Below are positions 45,106 through 56,106 of a stretch of DNA of 64,000 bases, piece after piece. The notes below the pieces were generated by a model. That model was not told where the DNA came from. It saw only the letters and a list, made by a program, of their open reading frames with translations, and ran no database searches. Every line of letters starts with the position of its first letter. Positions within the stretch are counted from its first letter, which is position 1. A program made the translations under genes and the position numbers. This stretch comes from Tetracentron sinense (Eukaryota > Streptophyta > Magnoliopsida > Trochodendrales > Trochodendraceae): the NCBI GenBank assembly GCA_015143295.1, contig CM026570.1:27349250-27413249 (forward strand), in the 5' to 3' direction.

Positions 45106-46083
45106 AGTTTTTGGCGCCGTTGCCGGGGATTGCAACGTGTGACGAGAACACGGGTTACGAAATTCTCCCATTCCCCATTCCCTCTAATTCTAACTCCTAA
45201 CTTTTAGTTTCTGCACTTGACTTCTAACTTTTACTTTCTTGCTCCTAATTTCTAACTTCTAACTTCTAACTTCTAACTTCTAACTGCTAACTGCTAACTT
45301 TTACTTTCTTGCTTCTAACTTCTAACTTTTAACTTCTAACTTCTATTTTCTTGCTTTTTAACTTGATTGAAAAAAAAAGAAGAGTCTGAATTTTTATTTT
45401 TATTTTTAGAATGCTTGGATCCCCTGTGAGTTAGATACAGAGTACTCTTCAAATTTCTCTAATTATTCAATTGAATTTAATGGTCAATGGTTTTATCATA
45501 TAATTTTTCATCTAGATTAAATCTTTATTTAATTCTAGATGTGTTTTCATCCAAATCTAAGCATAAGGAGGGATAGGTGGATTTTCCTGAAGCCTTTTAG
45601 ACCTCTTTTTCATTGCTTTACAGTTATCAGTGATTTTTGCTCCATTCTCATTGAGTAGAAAACCGATTTTAAATTTCTATTTTCTCTAGATTTCGTTTCC
45701 TTAATTCTTGTTGCACAATAGTCAATCCCTGTGGATTCGACCCTGTGCTCACCAGATACATTAACTGTGTCACTTGTGCACTTGCAAGTATATTATTTTA
45801 ACAAGTTTTTGGCACCGTTGACGGGGATTGCAATGTGTGACGAGAACACGGGTTACGAAATTCTCCCATTCCCCATTCCCTCTAATTCTAGCTCCTAACT
45901 TTTACTTTCTGCACCTGACTTCTAACTTTTACTTTCTTGCTCCTAACTTCTAACTTCTAACTGCTAACTTTTACTTTCTTGCTTTTAACTTTTAACTTCT
46001 AACTTCTATTTTCTTGCTTTTTAACTTGATTGAAAAAAAAAGAAGAGTCTGAATTTTTATTTTTATTTTTATTTTTATTTTTA
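44670..46083 (+). repeat. Tandem duplication spanning LTR end, primer site and leader
   Basis: Copy 1 is about 44670-45410 and copy 2 about 45411-46083, both starting ATGCTTRGATCCCCTGTG and ending in GAATTTTTATTTTTA runs. Copy 2 lacks about 45 bp of the LTR tail (matching 45057-45100) and has a mutated primer site at 45810-45827. Sequence between 45105 and 45411, with its TTCTAAC repeats, is also repeated. Confidence 0.9.
45112..45129 (+). promoter_or_regulatory. Athila-type primer-binding site (tRNA-Asp)
   Basis: TGGCGCCGTTGCCGGGGA, complementary to the 3' end of plant tRNA-Asp, as known for Athila elements, six bases after the LTR end. Confidence 0.93.
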
Positions 46084-46454
46084 GTGGAAGGTTGGAATTC
46101 CGTGCACCCTCCCACGGTTGGAAGTCAATTAACTTGCTTGAAGGGAATATATAACATAGGTGGAAGGTTGGAATTCTGTGCACCCTCACACGGTAGGTAA
46201 TTAAGCGGATTGATATTGCTCGTGTAAAACAGGTACATCTATTGCTTGCCTACTTGGAAATAGACATTGCTTTGCCTAAGTTCAGGAATTTCTTCACTTC
46301 TGGTAAACTCACTCCTTCACTCTCGTTATTCTCCTACTTATCTTACATCTACTGTCAACTTACAACCTAGTCGGGAAGCTCGGCGTATACTCTGTATACG
46401 TGCCTCGTCTGTCGTCCCTTTAGCTAGCTTGTTCGTATAGAAGACTTATAGGAG
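45130..46454 (+). other. Athila-type leader
   Basis: Noncoding, including TTCTAAC/TTTTAAC simple repeats (45186-45360 and 45890-46020), the second copy of the tandem duplication with a decayed primer site (45810-45827, two changes) and a short inverted-looking repeat of GTGGAAGGTTGGAATTC at 46084 and 46160. Confidence 0.85.
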
Positions 46455-49057
46455 GTGCATGCATTCTTGTTTGAATCCCTGACTTTCCCTTTGAGTTCTC
46501 TCATTTGTATGATCACGTGGAATCGAGATCACACAAGCCGCTTAAGGAGAACAGACTTTGAGATTGAAGACTTGTCTAATAACTTGTTTGAAGATTTTGA
46601 TCATTCTTATTCATCAGACACTATGACTGACAATGAAAGTGATCAGGGGGATAATGGAGTTCATAATAATCCACCAATACTGACCTTGCGTGAATATTTG
46701 CAACCAACAAGGACGAGTTCTCCGTCTTGTATGGTTTTTCCCACTAATGCAAATACTTTTGACTTAAAACCGGGAGTGATTCAATTACTTTCTAAGTTCC
46801 ATGACTTAGACTCAGAAAGTCCTTACCTACACTTGAAAGAATTTGATGAGGTTTGTGCAACCTTGCGCAATCAAAATGTTAGTGATAATATGGTTAGGTT
46901 AAAATTGTTCCCTTTCTCTTTAAAAGAGAAGGCCAAAAATTGGCTAAATTCTCTAAAGCCAAGATCTATTGGCACATGGCAAGAACTGACCAGGGAGTTT
47001 CTAAAAAAATTCTTCCCTACCCATAAGACTAATACTCTTAGGAGGAACATCATGAATTTCTCCCAAAAGGAGAATGAAACTTTTTTCCAATGTTGGGAAC
47101 GTTTCAAAGAATTATTGTTGATTTGCCCCCATCATGGCTACGAGACATGGCGCACCGTTAGTTTTTTCTATGAAGGTTTAACTTCTCAAATGCGTCAGTT
47201 CGTAGAGATGATGTGCAATGGTGAGTTTTTAAATAAAGATCCTGAAGAGGCTTGGGATTACTTTGACCAATTAGTTGAAAATGCCCAATCTTGGGATAAC
47301 TCTGATAGATCTGATAGGTCAGATAAAACCAAGCCTAATGCCATGACCAAGGGAGGTATGTACCTCCTGAAAGAAGAGAATAATGATGTGAATGCCAAAA
47401 TAGCCAGTTTGACCAGAAAAGTAGAAGCCATGAAACTTATGAAAGTGAACTCAATTAAGGCCACTGAAAAAGTCGAAGATGTTTGTGGCATATGCGAGAC
47501 TAATGTACACCGAACTCAGGATTGTCTAACAATCCCAGCTTTTCAAGAGGTGTTACATGATCAAACAAATGTAATGAACACCTATAAAAGGCCTTTTTCT
47601 TCTCCCTACTCGGAAACTTACAATCCTGGTTGGAGGAACCATCCCAACTTTAGTTGGAAAAATGGTCCTACTACAAACAACCCTCCTCAAGGGCCTTCCA
47701 CTCATACTCCTTATGTGCCTCCACATAAGAAGACCCTTGAGGAGACGTTGCAACAATTCATGTAAGGTCAAACAAACATTAATAATCAGACAATGCAAGC
47801 TATCAATGATCTGAAGAATTCTGTCAAAGAGTTGACCTCTTCGTTGAGCTTTCAAGAAAATGGCAAATTTCCTACTCAACCTCAACCAAATCCTAGAGGT
47901 CAATTTGAGGTAAGTAATTCAAATTCTTCAGATTCCCAAGAGGAATATATCAAGTCCATCACTACTCTACGAAATGGAAAAATAATTGAAAAAGATATTC
48001 CAAAGAAGGTTCACAAATCGAAGGAATCTTTAAAATCAAAGAGTGATGATGAACTTGTTAAGTCCAAATCTGATATGATTTTGCAATGTCCGATACCTGC
48101 TCCTTTTCCGAAAAGGTTACAACCTCCTCAAAAGTTAGTCCAAAATGCTGATATATTAGAAATTTTCAAACAGGTAAAGATCAACATCCGCTTGTTAGAT
48201 GCTATCAAACAAATTCCATTATATGCCAAGTTCTTAAAAGATTTATGTATAGTCAAGCGTAGGCTTAATGTACAAAAGAAAGCTTTCTTGACAGAACAAG
48301 TGAGTGCAATCATTCAACATAATACCCCACCCAAATACAAAGATCCGGGATGCCCAACAATTTCTTGTATTATTGAGAACTTCAGGATAGAGCAAGCTTT
48401 GCTTGACCTTGGGGCTAGTGTTAACCTCTTACCCTACTCAGTGTATGAGCAGTTGGGTCTTGGTGAGCTAAAGCCCACTAAGGTAACACTCCAACTTGCT
48501 GACCGTTCAGTGAAAATACTGAGAGGGGTAGTTGAGGATGTGTTAGTCCAAATAGACAAATTTTACTTTCCTGTTGATTTTATTGTCTTGGACACACAAC
48601 CTGTGTTGAATGCATGCACTCAAATTCCTGTTATTTTAGGCCGCCTATTCCTTGCAACCTCTAATCCTTTGATCAATTGCAGGAATGGTGTCATGAAACT
48701 CTTGTTTGGCAACATGACTTTGCAATTAAATATTTTTAATATCTGCAAACAACCTGGGGATGATGATGATGATGTGCATGGAGTAAACTTGATTGAAACT
48801 CTTGTGCAAGACCAATTTCTTCAATCTTCTTTTTCTGATCCTCTAGAAGCTTGTTTGGCACATTTTAATGATTTTAATGAGGACATTTTAATTAATTCTG
48901 TAAACTCTTTGTTGGAATCTGTTCCGATATTGGATACTAACAAGTGGAGATCACGTTTTGAGGAATTGCCACCTCGCGATACCTTACCCCTCCCGTCAAG
49001 TATCCAAACACCAAAGCTTGAGTTGAAACCTTTGCCAGCTGAGCTCAAATATGCGTT
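46455..49057 (+). pseudogene. Athila-type gag and protease
   Basis: Open from 46455 to a TAA at 47763-47765, then again in the same frame to near 49100. The start may be 46455 or the inner ATG 46509. Gag has the Athila capsid signature (L-K-L-F-P-F-S-L-K, W-L-N-S-L, F-F-P-T-H, F-Q-C-W-E-R-F, F-V-E-M-M-C-N-G) and a CCHC knuckle (C-G-I-C-E-T-N-V-H...C) near 47488-47529. The protease domain near 48395-48700 has D-L-G-A-S, the usual Athila form of the aspartic active site. A homopolymer slip in the T run near 49055-49060 shifts the frame before reverse transcriptase. One stop and one frameshift break it; otherwise it is well kept. Confidence 0.92.
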
Positions 49058-50783
49058 TTTTGGGACAAGCAGAGACATTCCCAGTGGTCATCTTCTCACA
49101 ATTGAATGAGACTCAGGAAGAAAAATTAATTGATGTTCTTAGAGAACACAAAGGTGCAATAGGGTGGACCATAGCTGATATTAAGGGAATCAGTCCCTTA
49201 ATTTGTACCCATAGGATATATTTGGAGGATAATGATAAACCCTCTAGAGAGATGCAGCGCAGGCTGAATCCCAACATGAAAGATGTGGTTAGAGCAAAGG
49301 TCCTAAAACTTTTGGATGTAGGGATCATATACCCTATTTCTAATAGTCAGTGGGTAAGTCCTACCCAAGTGGTACCTAAGAAATCTGGTATAACTGTAGT
49401 CAAGAATGCTAATGATGAATTAATCCCAACTAGAGTCACAACTGGTTGGCGAGTGTGCATTGACTATAGGAAGTTGAACTCAGTGACTAGGAAAGACCAT
49501 TTCCCTTTGCCCTTCATGGACCAAATTTTAGAAAGAGTAGCTAGTCATAAATTTTATTGTTTCCTAGATGGGTACTCCGGTTATAATCAGGATAGAAATT
49601 TCACCTGAGGATCAAGAAAAGACCACTTTTACATGTCCATTTGGCACTTTTGCTTACCAAATGATGCCATTTGGGTTGTGTAATGCTCCTGCCACGTTCC
49701 AAAGATGCATGTTGAGTATATTTAGCGATATGGTAGATCGTTTTCTTGAAGTGTTTATGGATGATTTTTCTGAGTTTGGTGATTCTTTTGATGATTGTCT
49801 GTTTCATTTAAAGAATGTTTTGGTTAGATGTGAGGAGAAAAACCTCATTTTGAATTGGGAGAAGTGTCATTTTATGGTCTCTAAAGGGATCGTGCTTGGC
49901 CACATTGTCTCCTCCCAAGGAATCGAAGTTGATAGAGCTAAAATTGATTTGATAGCCAATTTGCCCACCCCAAAGACCATTAAGGACATTAGATCTTTTC
50001 TAGGTCATGCATGATTTTACAGAAGGTTTATTAAAGACTTTAGTGCAATATCTAGACTATTGTGTAACCTTCTATCAAAGGAAAACTCCTTCGAGTGGAC
50101 TAAAGCATGCCAGGAAGCTTTTGTAAAGCTGAAAGGCATGTTGACTTCTGCTCCTATAATGCAACCACCTGATTGGAGTTTACCTTTGAAATCATGTGTG
50201 ATGCTAGTGATTATGCGGTTGGGGCCGTGCTAGGGCAACGCAAGGATAAGAAGCCTTGTGTCATTTACTATGCAAGTAGGACCTTGAACAATGCTCATAT
50301 AAACTATTCTACTACAGAAAAAGAACTCCTAGCCATAGTCTTTGCACTTGACAAGTTCCGATCTTACTTGATTGGATCTCGAATTATTATATTCAATGAC
50401 CATGCAGCTTTAAATTACCTTCTTTCTAAGAAGGATGCTAAACCAAGACTCCTTAGGTGGATCCTTCTACTCCAGGAATTTGACTTAGAAATTAAAGATA
50501 AAAAAGGAGTAGAAAATGTAGTGGCTGATCTTTTATCCCGTCTTGTGCTCTTTGATTCCTTGGAGATAATACTGATCAAAGACACGTTTCCCGATGAGCA
50601 ACTTTTTGTTGTTTCCCAATTACCTTGGTTTGCGGATATTGCGAATTATCTTGTTACAGGTAACCTTCCTATTCATTGGAAACAACAAGATAAAAAGAAA
50701 TTTTTGACCGAGGTACGTAGATTTTTCTGGGATGATCCTTATCTGTTTAAATATTGTTCTGATCAAATTATTAGGAGATGTGT
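49058..50783 (+). pseudogene. Athila-type reverse transcriptase and RNase H
   Basis: RT fingers and palm lie in the open stretch ending 49608 (W-R-V-C-I-D-Y-R-K-L-N near 49447-49482) and continue in another frame at 49568-50014, with M-P-F-G-L-C-N-A-P-A-T and catalytic F-M-D-D at 49754-49765. Defects: an extra base near 49591, TGA at 50012-50014 within F-L-G-H-A, and a shift near 50170. RNase H follows (C-D-A-S-D-Y-A-V-G, 50200-50235; T-T-E-K-E-L-L-A; connection near 50450-50540). The frame is then cut at 50783 by the solo LTR. Confidence 0.92.
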
Positions 50784-51273
50784 TGTAGAGCCCCAGACTT
50801 TTTCATGCTTAATACATGACACTTTCGTTGCCATTTTGCCTTTAAAGAGGTATAATTAATAAATAAGGAAGAAATTGGGAATTTTGAAATGTCAGAAATG
50901 TTCCTTTTCGAAGTACGAACCCAACGCAAGTTGAATCGTCAAAATCGGATGAACGAGTCAAAAGATATGGCCAAAACAGTCTGGACCTGTAGGCAATCGT
51001 AGCTCGGAAGGCGCTAAGGACGTAGCTCGGAAAGCGCTAAGGACGTAGCTCTGATGACGTGCTCTGACAACGTGTACGTTGTGCATCCGTTGTGCAATAG
51101 ACAATGAGGCACAGACAACGCATAGACAACGTACTCTGATAACGTATACGTTGTGCATCCGTTGTGCAACAGACAACGGGTACGTTGTACAGCAACAACG
51201 GGTACGTTGTACAGCAACAACGTGTACGTTGTACAACACAACGGGCACGTTGTACATAAGACAACGGACAACG

Positions 51274-51662
51274 AGTCAGCACAACGAGTTCAGCACTGTT
51301 CACAACACAACGTGTTCGACACTGTTCACAGCACAACGTGTTTGGCACTGTTCATAGCACAACGTGTTCAGCACCGTTCACAACACAACGTGTTCGACAC
51401 TGTTCACAGCACAACGTGTTTGGCACTGTTCACAGCACAACGTGTTCAACACTATTCACAGCACAACGTGTTCAGCACTATTCACACCACAACGTGTTCA
51501 GCACTATTCACAGCACAACGTGTTTGGCACTGTTCACAGCACAACGTGTTCAACACTATTCACAGCACAACGTGTTCAGCACTGTTCACACCACAACGTG
51601 TTCGGCACTATTCACAGCACAACGTGTTTGGCACTATTCACAGCACAACGTGTTCGGCACTT
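51274..51662 (+). repeat. 26-bp ACAACGTGTTCGGCACTGTT array
   Basis: About fifteen near-identical 26-bp units of ACAACGTGTTCRGCACTGTT plus CACAGC or CACACC; the most regular version of the Tekay LTR array. Upstream, 51063-51270 has ACGTTGTACAGCAACAACG-type units. Confidence 0.92.
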
Positions 51663-53050
51663 GTGTTTGTGCAGAAATTCAGTAAGGGTATTATGGTCTT
51701 TTGGTCGGTTCACTCTTTCCTTAAGAGTCTAACCCGAGCCTTTAGGGCATCATTCGACACTTAGAGAGTTTGAGAGAATAGGAGAAAGGGGAGAAGGCGA
51801 TTCCAACCTAGGGTTTCCATTTTGGAGAGAAATCAAGGGGTTTTGAGACCCTAGATCACTTCAAGTCCGGCGTTTCTTCAAGATCAAGGCACAAACTCGT
51901 GAGGAGCATCTCCTCAAGCTAGGGCAGCAACTCACGGTCGTTTTTGGAAGGGGGTTTCTTCCTCATTTCTTCAAGGCCGGTACTTTTTACTACCCTCCTA
52001 GTTATAGTTCCTCTTTTCCCGGTATTTCTTTTGATTTTCTTTCATGTACACATGTATTATGAGATGGGTGGTGAAAGGTGAATGGGAATGGTGAATGGAG
52101 ATGGATGTTGGTGAATGGATGCCGTGTGGATGATGTGATGAATGAATGGGAAAGGGCATTGTACTAATAATGAACATACAAGTGTGATGTGAGCATAACC
52201 CACCTAGAAAAAAAGCATGATTTAGGTTTAAATGAATAATGAACAACCCATGTTTGATGAAATGCCAAGGTGAATAAAGTGAGCTGTAAATTAGGAAATG
52301 CATGCCTAATAAATTATGGATATTGCTAGGGCCTATGATAGTGTGTTTTCTTGCTTTCCCTAAATGACATGAATATTACATTGCTCAATCATTGATGTTA
52401 TATTGTGTTGTGAAATTACTCAAAGGTCATGTTTAAATTTAAATGCAAATATGTACACGGTTCCCACGAGCACGGCATGCATGACATGATTTATCGAGGT
52501 TTTCAAGAACATGGTTAGAGGTGGGGCATATCCTATGATATGTTTTACCTCGCTTTTCACAAGAAAACAAGAACCAACATTCCATGAGGGGTCTCCCCTT
52601 ACTCACAAGTGCATATCATGAAGAAGGGCCTCCCTTCCCTCACAAGTACATACATATCATGAAGAAGGGTCTCCCTTCCCTCGCAAGTGCATTGCATAAA
52701 GAAGGGTCTTCCTTCCCTCTCAAGGCATCTCACAAGTACATCTCACAAGGATATCTCACAAGTTACATGATCACAAGCAAGCATGCATGACATGCATGAC
52801 ATGACTCGACATACAAGAATCAAGCAAGATAGACAAGACAAGCTTTCAAGTACGAAAATGATATTTCAAGTCAAGTCAAGAGCATGATGTTTTCAAGAGG
52901 TTTTATCGGCTTTCTACGAAATACAAGCATGATTATAAATTGCTTTGCTTCCTTGCATGATATGAATTGTTTCCGTCTGACATATATGAATTGCTCCTGA
53001 TTATGTATTGCCATTTTTATGCTATAATTGTTGGTTAGTATTTAGTACCC

Positions 53051-53071
53051 GCTGAGTATTCCATGCTCAGC
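53051..53071 (+). promoter_or_regulatory. Conserved LTR stem-loop
   Basis: GCTGAG-TATTCCATG-CTCAGC, the reverse complement of the copies at 14245, 19706 and 27473, fitting the opposite orientation of this LTR. Confidence 0.55.
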
Positions 53072-53506
53072 CGTACTTCTTATGTCGGCAGGTTCTGAGG
53101 GAGCTGCTGCTCCATTTGATGTTTGTGCTCCTGGTCCATGGGTGGAAGAGGAGTACGTCGAGGAGCCTTTGGAGGAACCTCCCGTAGAGGGTTATCAGTA
53201 GGTGGTGTTAGATTCTGAGTGGATTAGCTGTGGGTGAGATGAGAGATATACATTCATGTATTTTGGCGGGTCTGTCCGCACTTTCTTTTGGATTCCTTTT
53301 GTATAAACTTGGATTCGTATATACATAGAGGTTTGTTTAGACTTCCGCTGTGCTATGTTAGAGTATGTTTCCGCTGTTTATATCCTCTATTGTATATGCT
53401 CTGTGGGTTTTTGCAGGTTGGTTTGTCAAGCAAGTCATGTAAGCCATGATTAGTCGTCCAAAGTTCACTCTAACTCCTAGGGTGGGTTTTGGGTCGCGAC
53501 ATGTGT

Positions 53507-54648
53507 GCGTGATTCTGAACACCTGAATGTCATCTCCTTTTGTCACTCTGAAGCATGTGGTGGTCATTTTTCAGCCAAAAAGACTACCGCAAAAATTCTG
53601 CAATGCGGTTTTTATTGGCCCACTCTTTTTAAGGACACTCATGAGTTTTGCAAAGCATGCGAGCGTTGCCAAAAATTAGGAGGAATCTCCCGTCAGAACA
53701 TGATGCCTCTCAACCCAATTTTGATTATTGAAGTCTTTGACTGTTGGGGCATCGATTTCATGGGACCATTCCCTCCTTCTTTTGGGTATCTTTATATCTT
53801 AGTAGCCGTTGATTATGTGTTAAAATGGATCGAGGCTGTTCCAAGCAAAACCAATGACCACAAAATGGTCTTGCGATTTTTAAAAGAAAATGTTTTATCA
53901 AGGTTTGGAACACCTCGAGCTATTATCAGTGATGGGGGTACACACTTCTGTAATTGGCATTTTGAGGCCTTGATGAAAAAATATGGGATAACACATAAAG
54001 TTTCTACCCCTTATCACCCACAAACAAATGGACAATTGGAGATATCCAATCAGGGATTAAAAATATTTTACAAAAAATGGTAAATCCAGATCGTAAGGAT
54101 TGGTCATTATGACTAACCGATGCGCAATGGGCTTACCGTACAGCTTTCAAAACCCCGATTGGAATGTCTCCATATCGAATTGTCTTTGGAAGAGCTTGTC
54201 ACTTGCCTGTTGAATTGGAACACAAGACTTACTGGGCGATAAAGAACTCAATTTTGATTTGGAGAAAGCAGGCTCGCTTCGCAAACTCCAACTGGATGAG
54301 TTGGACGAAATTCGAAGTGATGCTTACGAGAGTGCCAAAATTTACAAGAAAAGAATGAAGGTTTTTCATGATAAGCATATTCTTCAAAAATCTTTTGAGC
54401 CTTCTCAAAAAGTTCTTTTGTATAATTCTCGTTTGCATCTATTTCCTGGTAAGCTTCGATCTCGTTGGACCGGCTCTTTTATTGTGAAAACTGTTTACCC
54501 TTATGGAACTGTCGAGATTGAGAATCCTGAAAACGGTAATGTTTTTAAAGTCAATGGTCAACGATTGAAACCGTTTTTGGAGAATTTCACCCCAGATGTT
54601 GAGTCCACAACTCTGGAAGATCCCGTTTATCCTGATTCTCTCACTTGA
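53507..54648 (+). pseudogene. Athila-type integrase
   Basis: Resumes pol after the solo LTR. Zinc-binding HHCC (C-H-S-E...C-E-R-C-Q-K, about 53530-53680), core with W-G-I-D-F-M-G-P-F (53744-53770), I-S-D-G-G-T-H-F (about 53925) and H-P-Q-T-N-G-Q-L-E (about 54018). The frame shifts near 54065-54080 and again near 54260, then is open to the stop after 54648, with the GPY/F-like and R-L-K-P-F C-terminus typical of the lineage. It inserts element DNA into chromosomes when intact; this copy is broken. Confidence 0.92.
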
Positions 54649-56094
54649 GAAGAACTTCTGTGTATACTATGCATTTTTGTTTTTTTACTTGCTTTGATTG
54701 ATTAGTTCATATCCCTATGATGTTTCATACCCTCTATCTCTTTTTGATCTCTCAATGTTATATTTCATATAAATCTCTATTTGAAACATTGAGGACAATG
54801 TTCGATTTAGGTTGGGGGGTGTAGATTTGTGCTTTATTGTTGGGATAATCTTTGCTAATAGTAGACCATCACATTCCTCCTTTACAAAAAAATAAAATAA
54901 AATTGTGTTTCTGTCTTGGCTATTGTCTATTTCTTCCTTGCCTTTCATCTATTGAGCTATTGAATTTTGAATTATAAGGGCACATGGTGAAAATCTTTAA
55001 GAAGCTCAATTCCAGCTGTTTACAATGAAAACTCTTTGTTACTAATTCTCAGTTAGTGAAAATTATAAATTGCTGAATTTTTGAACTGTCACTACACATC
55101 TGACTCAATATCTGGAGCTAGGTTGAATTTGGTAGTTGTTGACTTGATAATTGTCTGGAATGTAGGAAGAAACCAAGTCTGATGAACTATGACTATCTTG
55201 TTCATTTGGTTTGCTGGTAAGAAGAAAAACAGAACTGAGTTATGATGAAGTCATGGAAAGAAACCAGTGAATTAGACCAAGTACTTTGGAAAGGGCTACC
55301 TCTTGTCAGGTCTTTGAAAAAAAAAAGGGGGAAAAGAAGGAAAGAAAAAGGATATGGACATTCAAAAATGTGCTCCTAATGTTGAAATATCAGTTTATTT
55401 TGCTATGACCTTGTTAAAACAAGTTGGGTGAAAGCCGTCATTGTAAAAAAGTGAATAAACTGGAATATCATAGATAAAACCTATGAGGTATTAAGGTGAA
55501 TATCCACAACTTTCGTGATCCTGGACAGATTAGCTTAGTTTTGAATCAGATCCTTAGGCTAACCCGACCATTCTGTGGTGATTAAAAAGTTGGCTCTGCT
55601 TAAGGAAATCGATACTTTGGATATTTTTCAGATTACACATGCACTCAAAATTTTCTAAATGGTGACTTAGTGATTTGGACTTTATTTAGAATGCTGGAAT
55701 ATATGGCTGAAATATAATGAAAACCAGTGCCCTAATAATTCTAAATTTGATGCCTTGATTAGAATGTGCCACATGAAGAAGTTTATTATGGGTAATTTTT
55801 GTTCTTCTTCAATTGTTTTGAAAAGATAAATCTGTTTTGAAAAGAAGGAGGATTGTCAGTCATGCTTTACAATTATTATCCTGATTAATTGATTGACTAT
55901 ATTCTGCCTCTTAAATCTGAGTTGAAATCATTGTCACAGATGGGTGATGCTACTGAGAGATGAACTGAGATTCTTTCAAAATTTATTGGTTGCCATGCAT
56001 AATGAAAGTTTTCTGATTGTCTCATGGAATTGAAATGATGATATTTTGATATTGCTTCTTCATATTCTTTTTGCTCGAGGACTAGCAAAATGCT
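54649..56094 (+). other. Athila-type 3' noncoding region
   Basis: About 1.45 kb between pol and the 3' LTR. It has the conserved CATTGAGGACAATGTTCGAT and TTGGGGGGTG words at 54787-54823, seen after pol in this lineage, which may be an internal purine tract. No env-like frame or other gene is seen; a minus-strand frame of 63 codons at 55897 has no support. Confidence 0.8.
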
Positions 56095-56106
56095 GGTTGG
56101 GGGTGT
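56095..56106 (+). promoter_or_regulatory. Athila-type polypurine tract
   Basis: GGTTGGGGGTGT directly before the 3' LTR start TGATAAGTGC. Confidence 0.8.

Larger units (their letters stand above)
50784..53501 (+). mobile_element. Tekay-family solo LTR inside Athila-type pol
   Basis: 2718 bp, TGTAGAGCCCCAGAC to GTCGCGACA, flanked by TGTGT (50779-50783 and 53502-53506). It is a plus-strand, diverged relative of the LTRs at 13831-29452, with the 26-bp array (51274-51662), the GAGGGAAGG repeat (52580-52740) and the stem-loop (53051-53071). No internal domain. Long open frames across 51079-51764 come from the tandem array. Confidence 0.95.

Noticed and set aside
51079..51764. Overlapping open frames of 90-203 codons rich in His, Ser and Thr
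   Set aside because: They follow the 26-bp array in several phases at once; a unit free of stops gives long frames without selection. The same applies at 15560-16101, 21021-21588, 28614-29156 and 51014-51348.
54649..56094. Env-like gene after Athila pol
   Set aside because: Searched because some Athila elements have one, but no frame over about 80 codons with signal peptide or membrane segments is visible.
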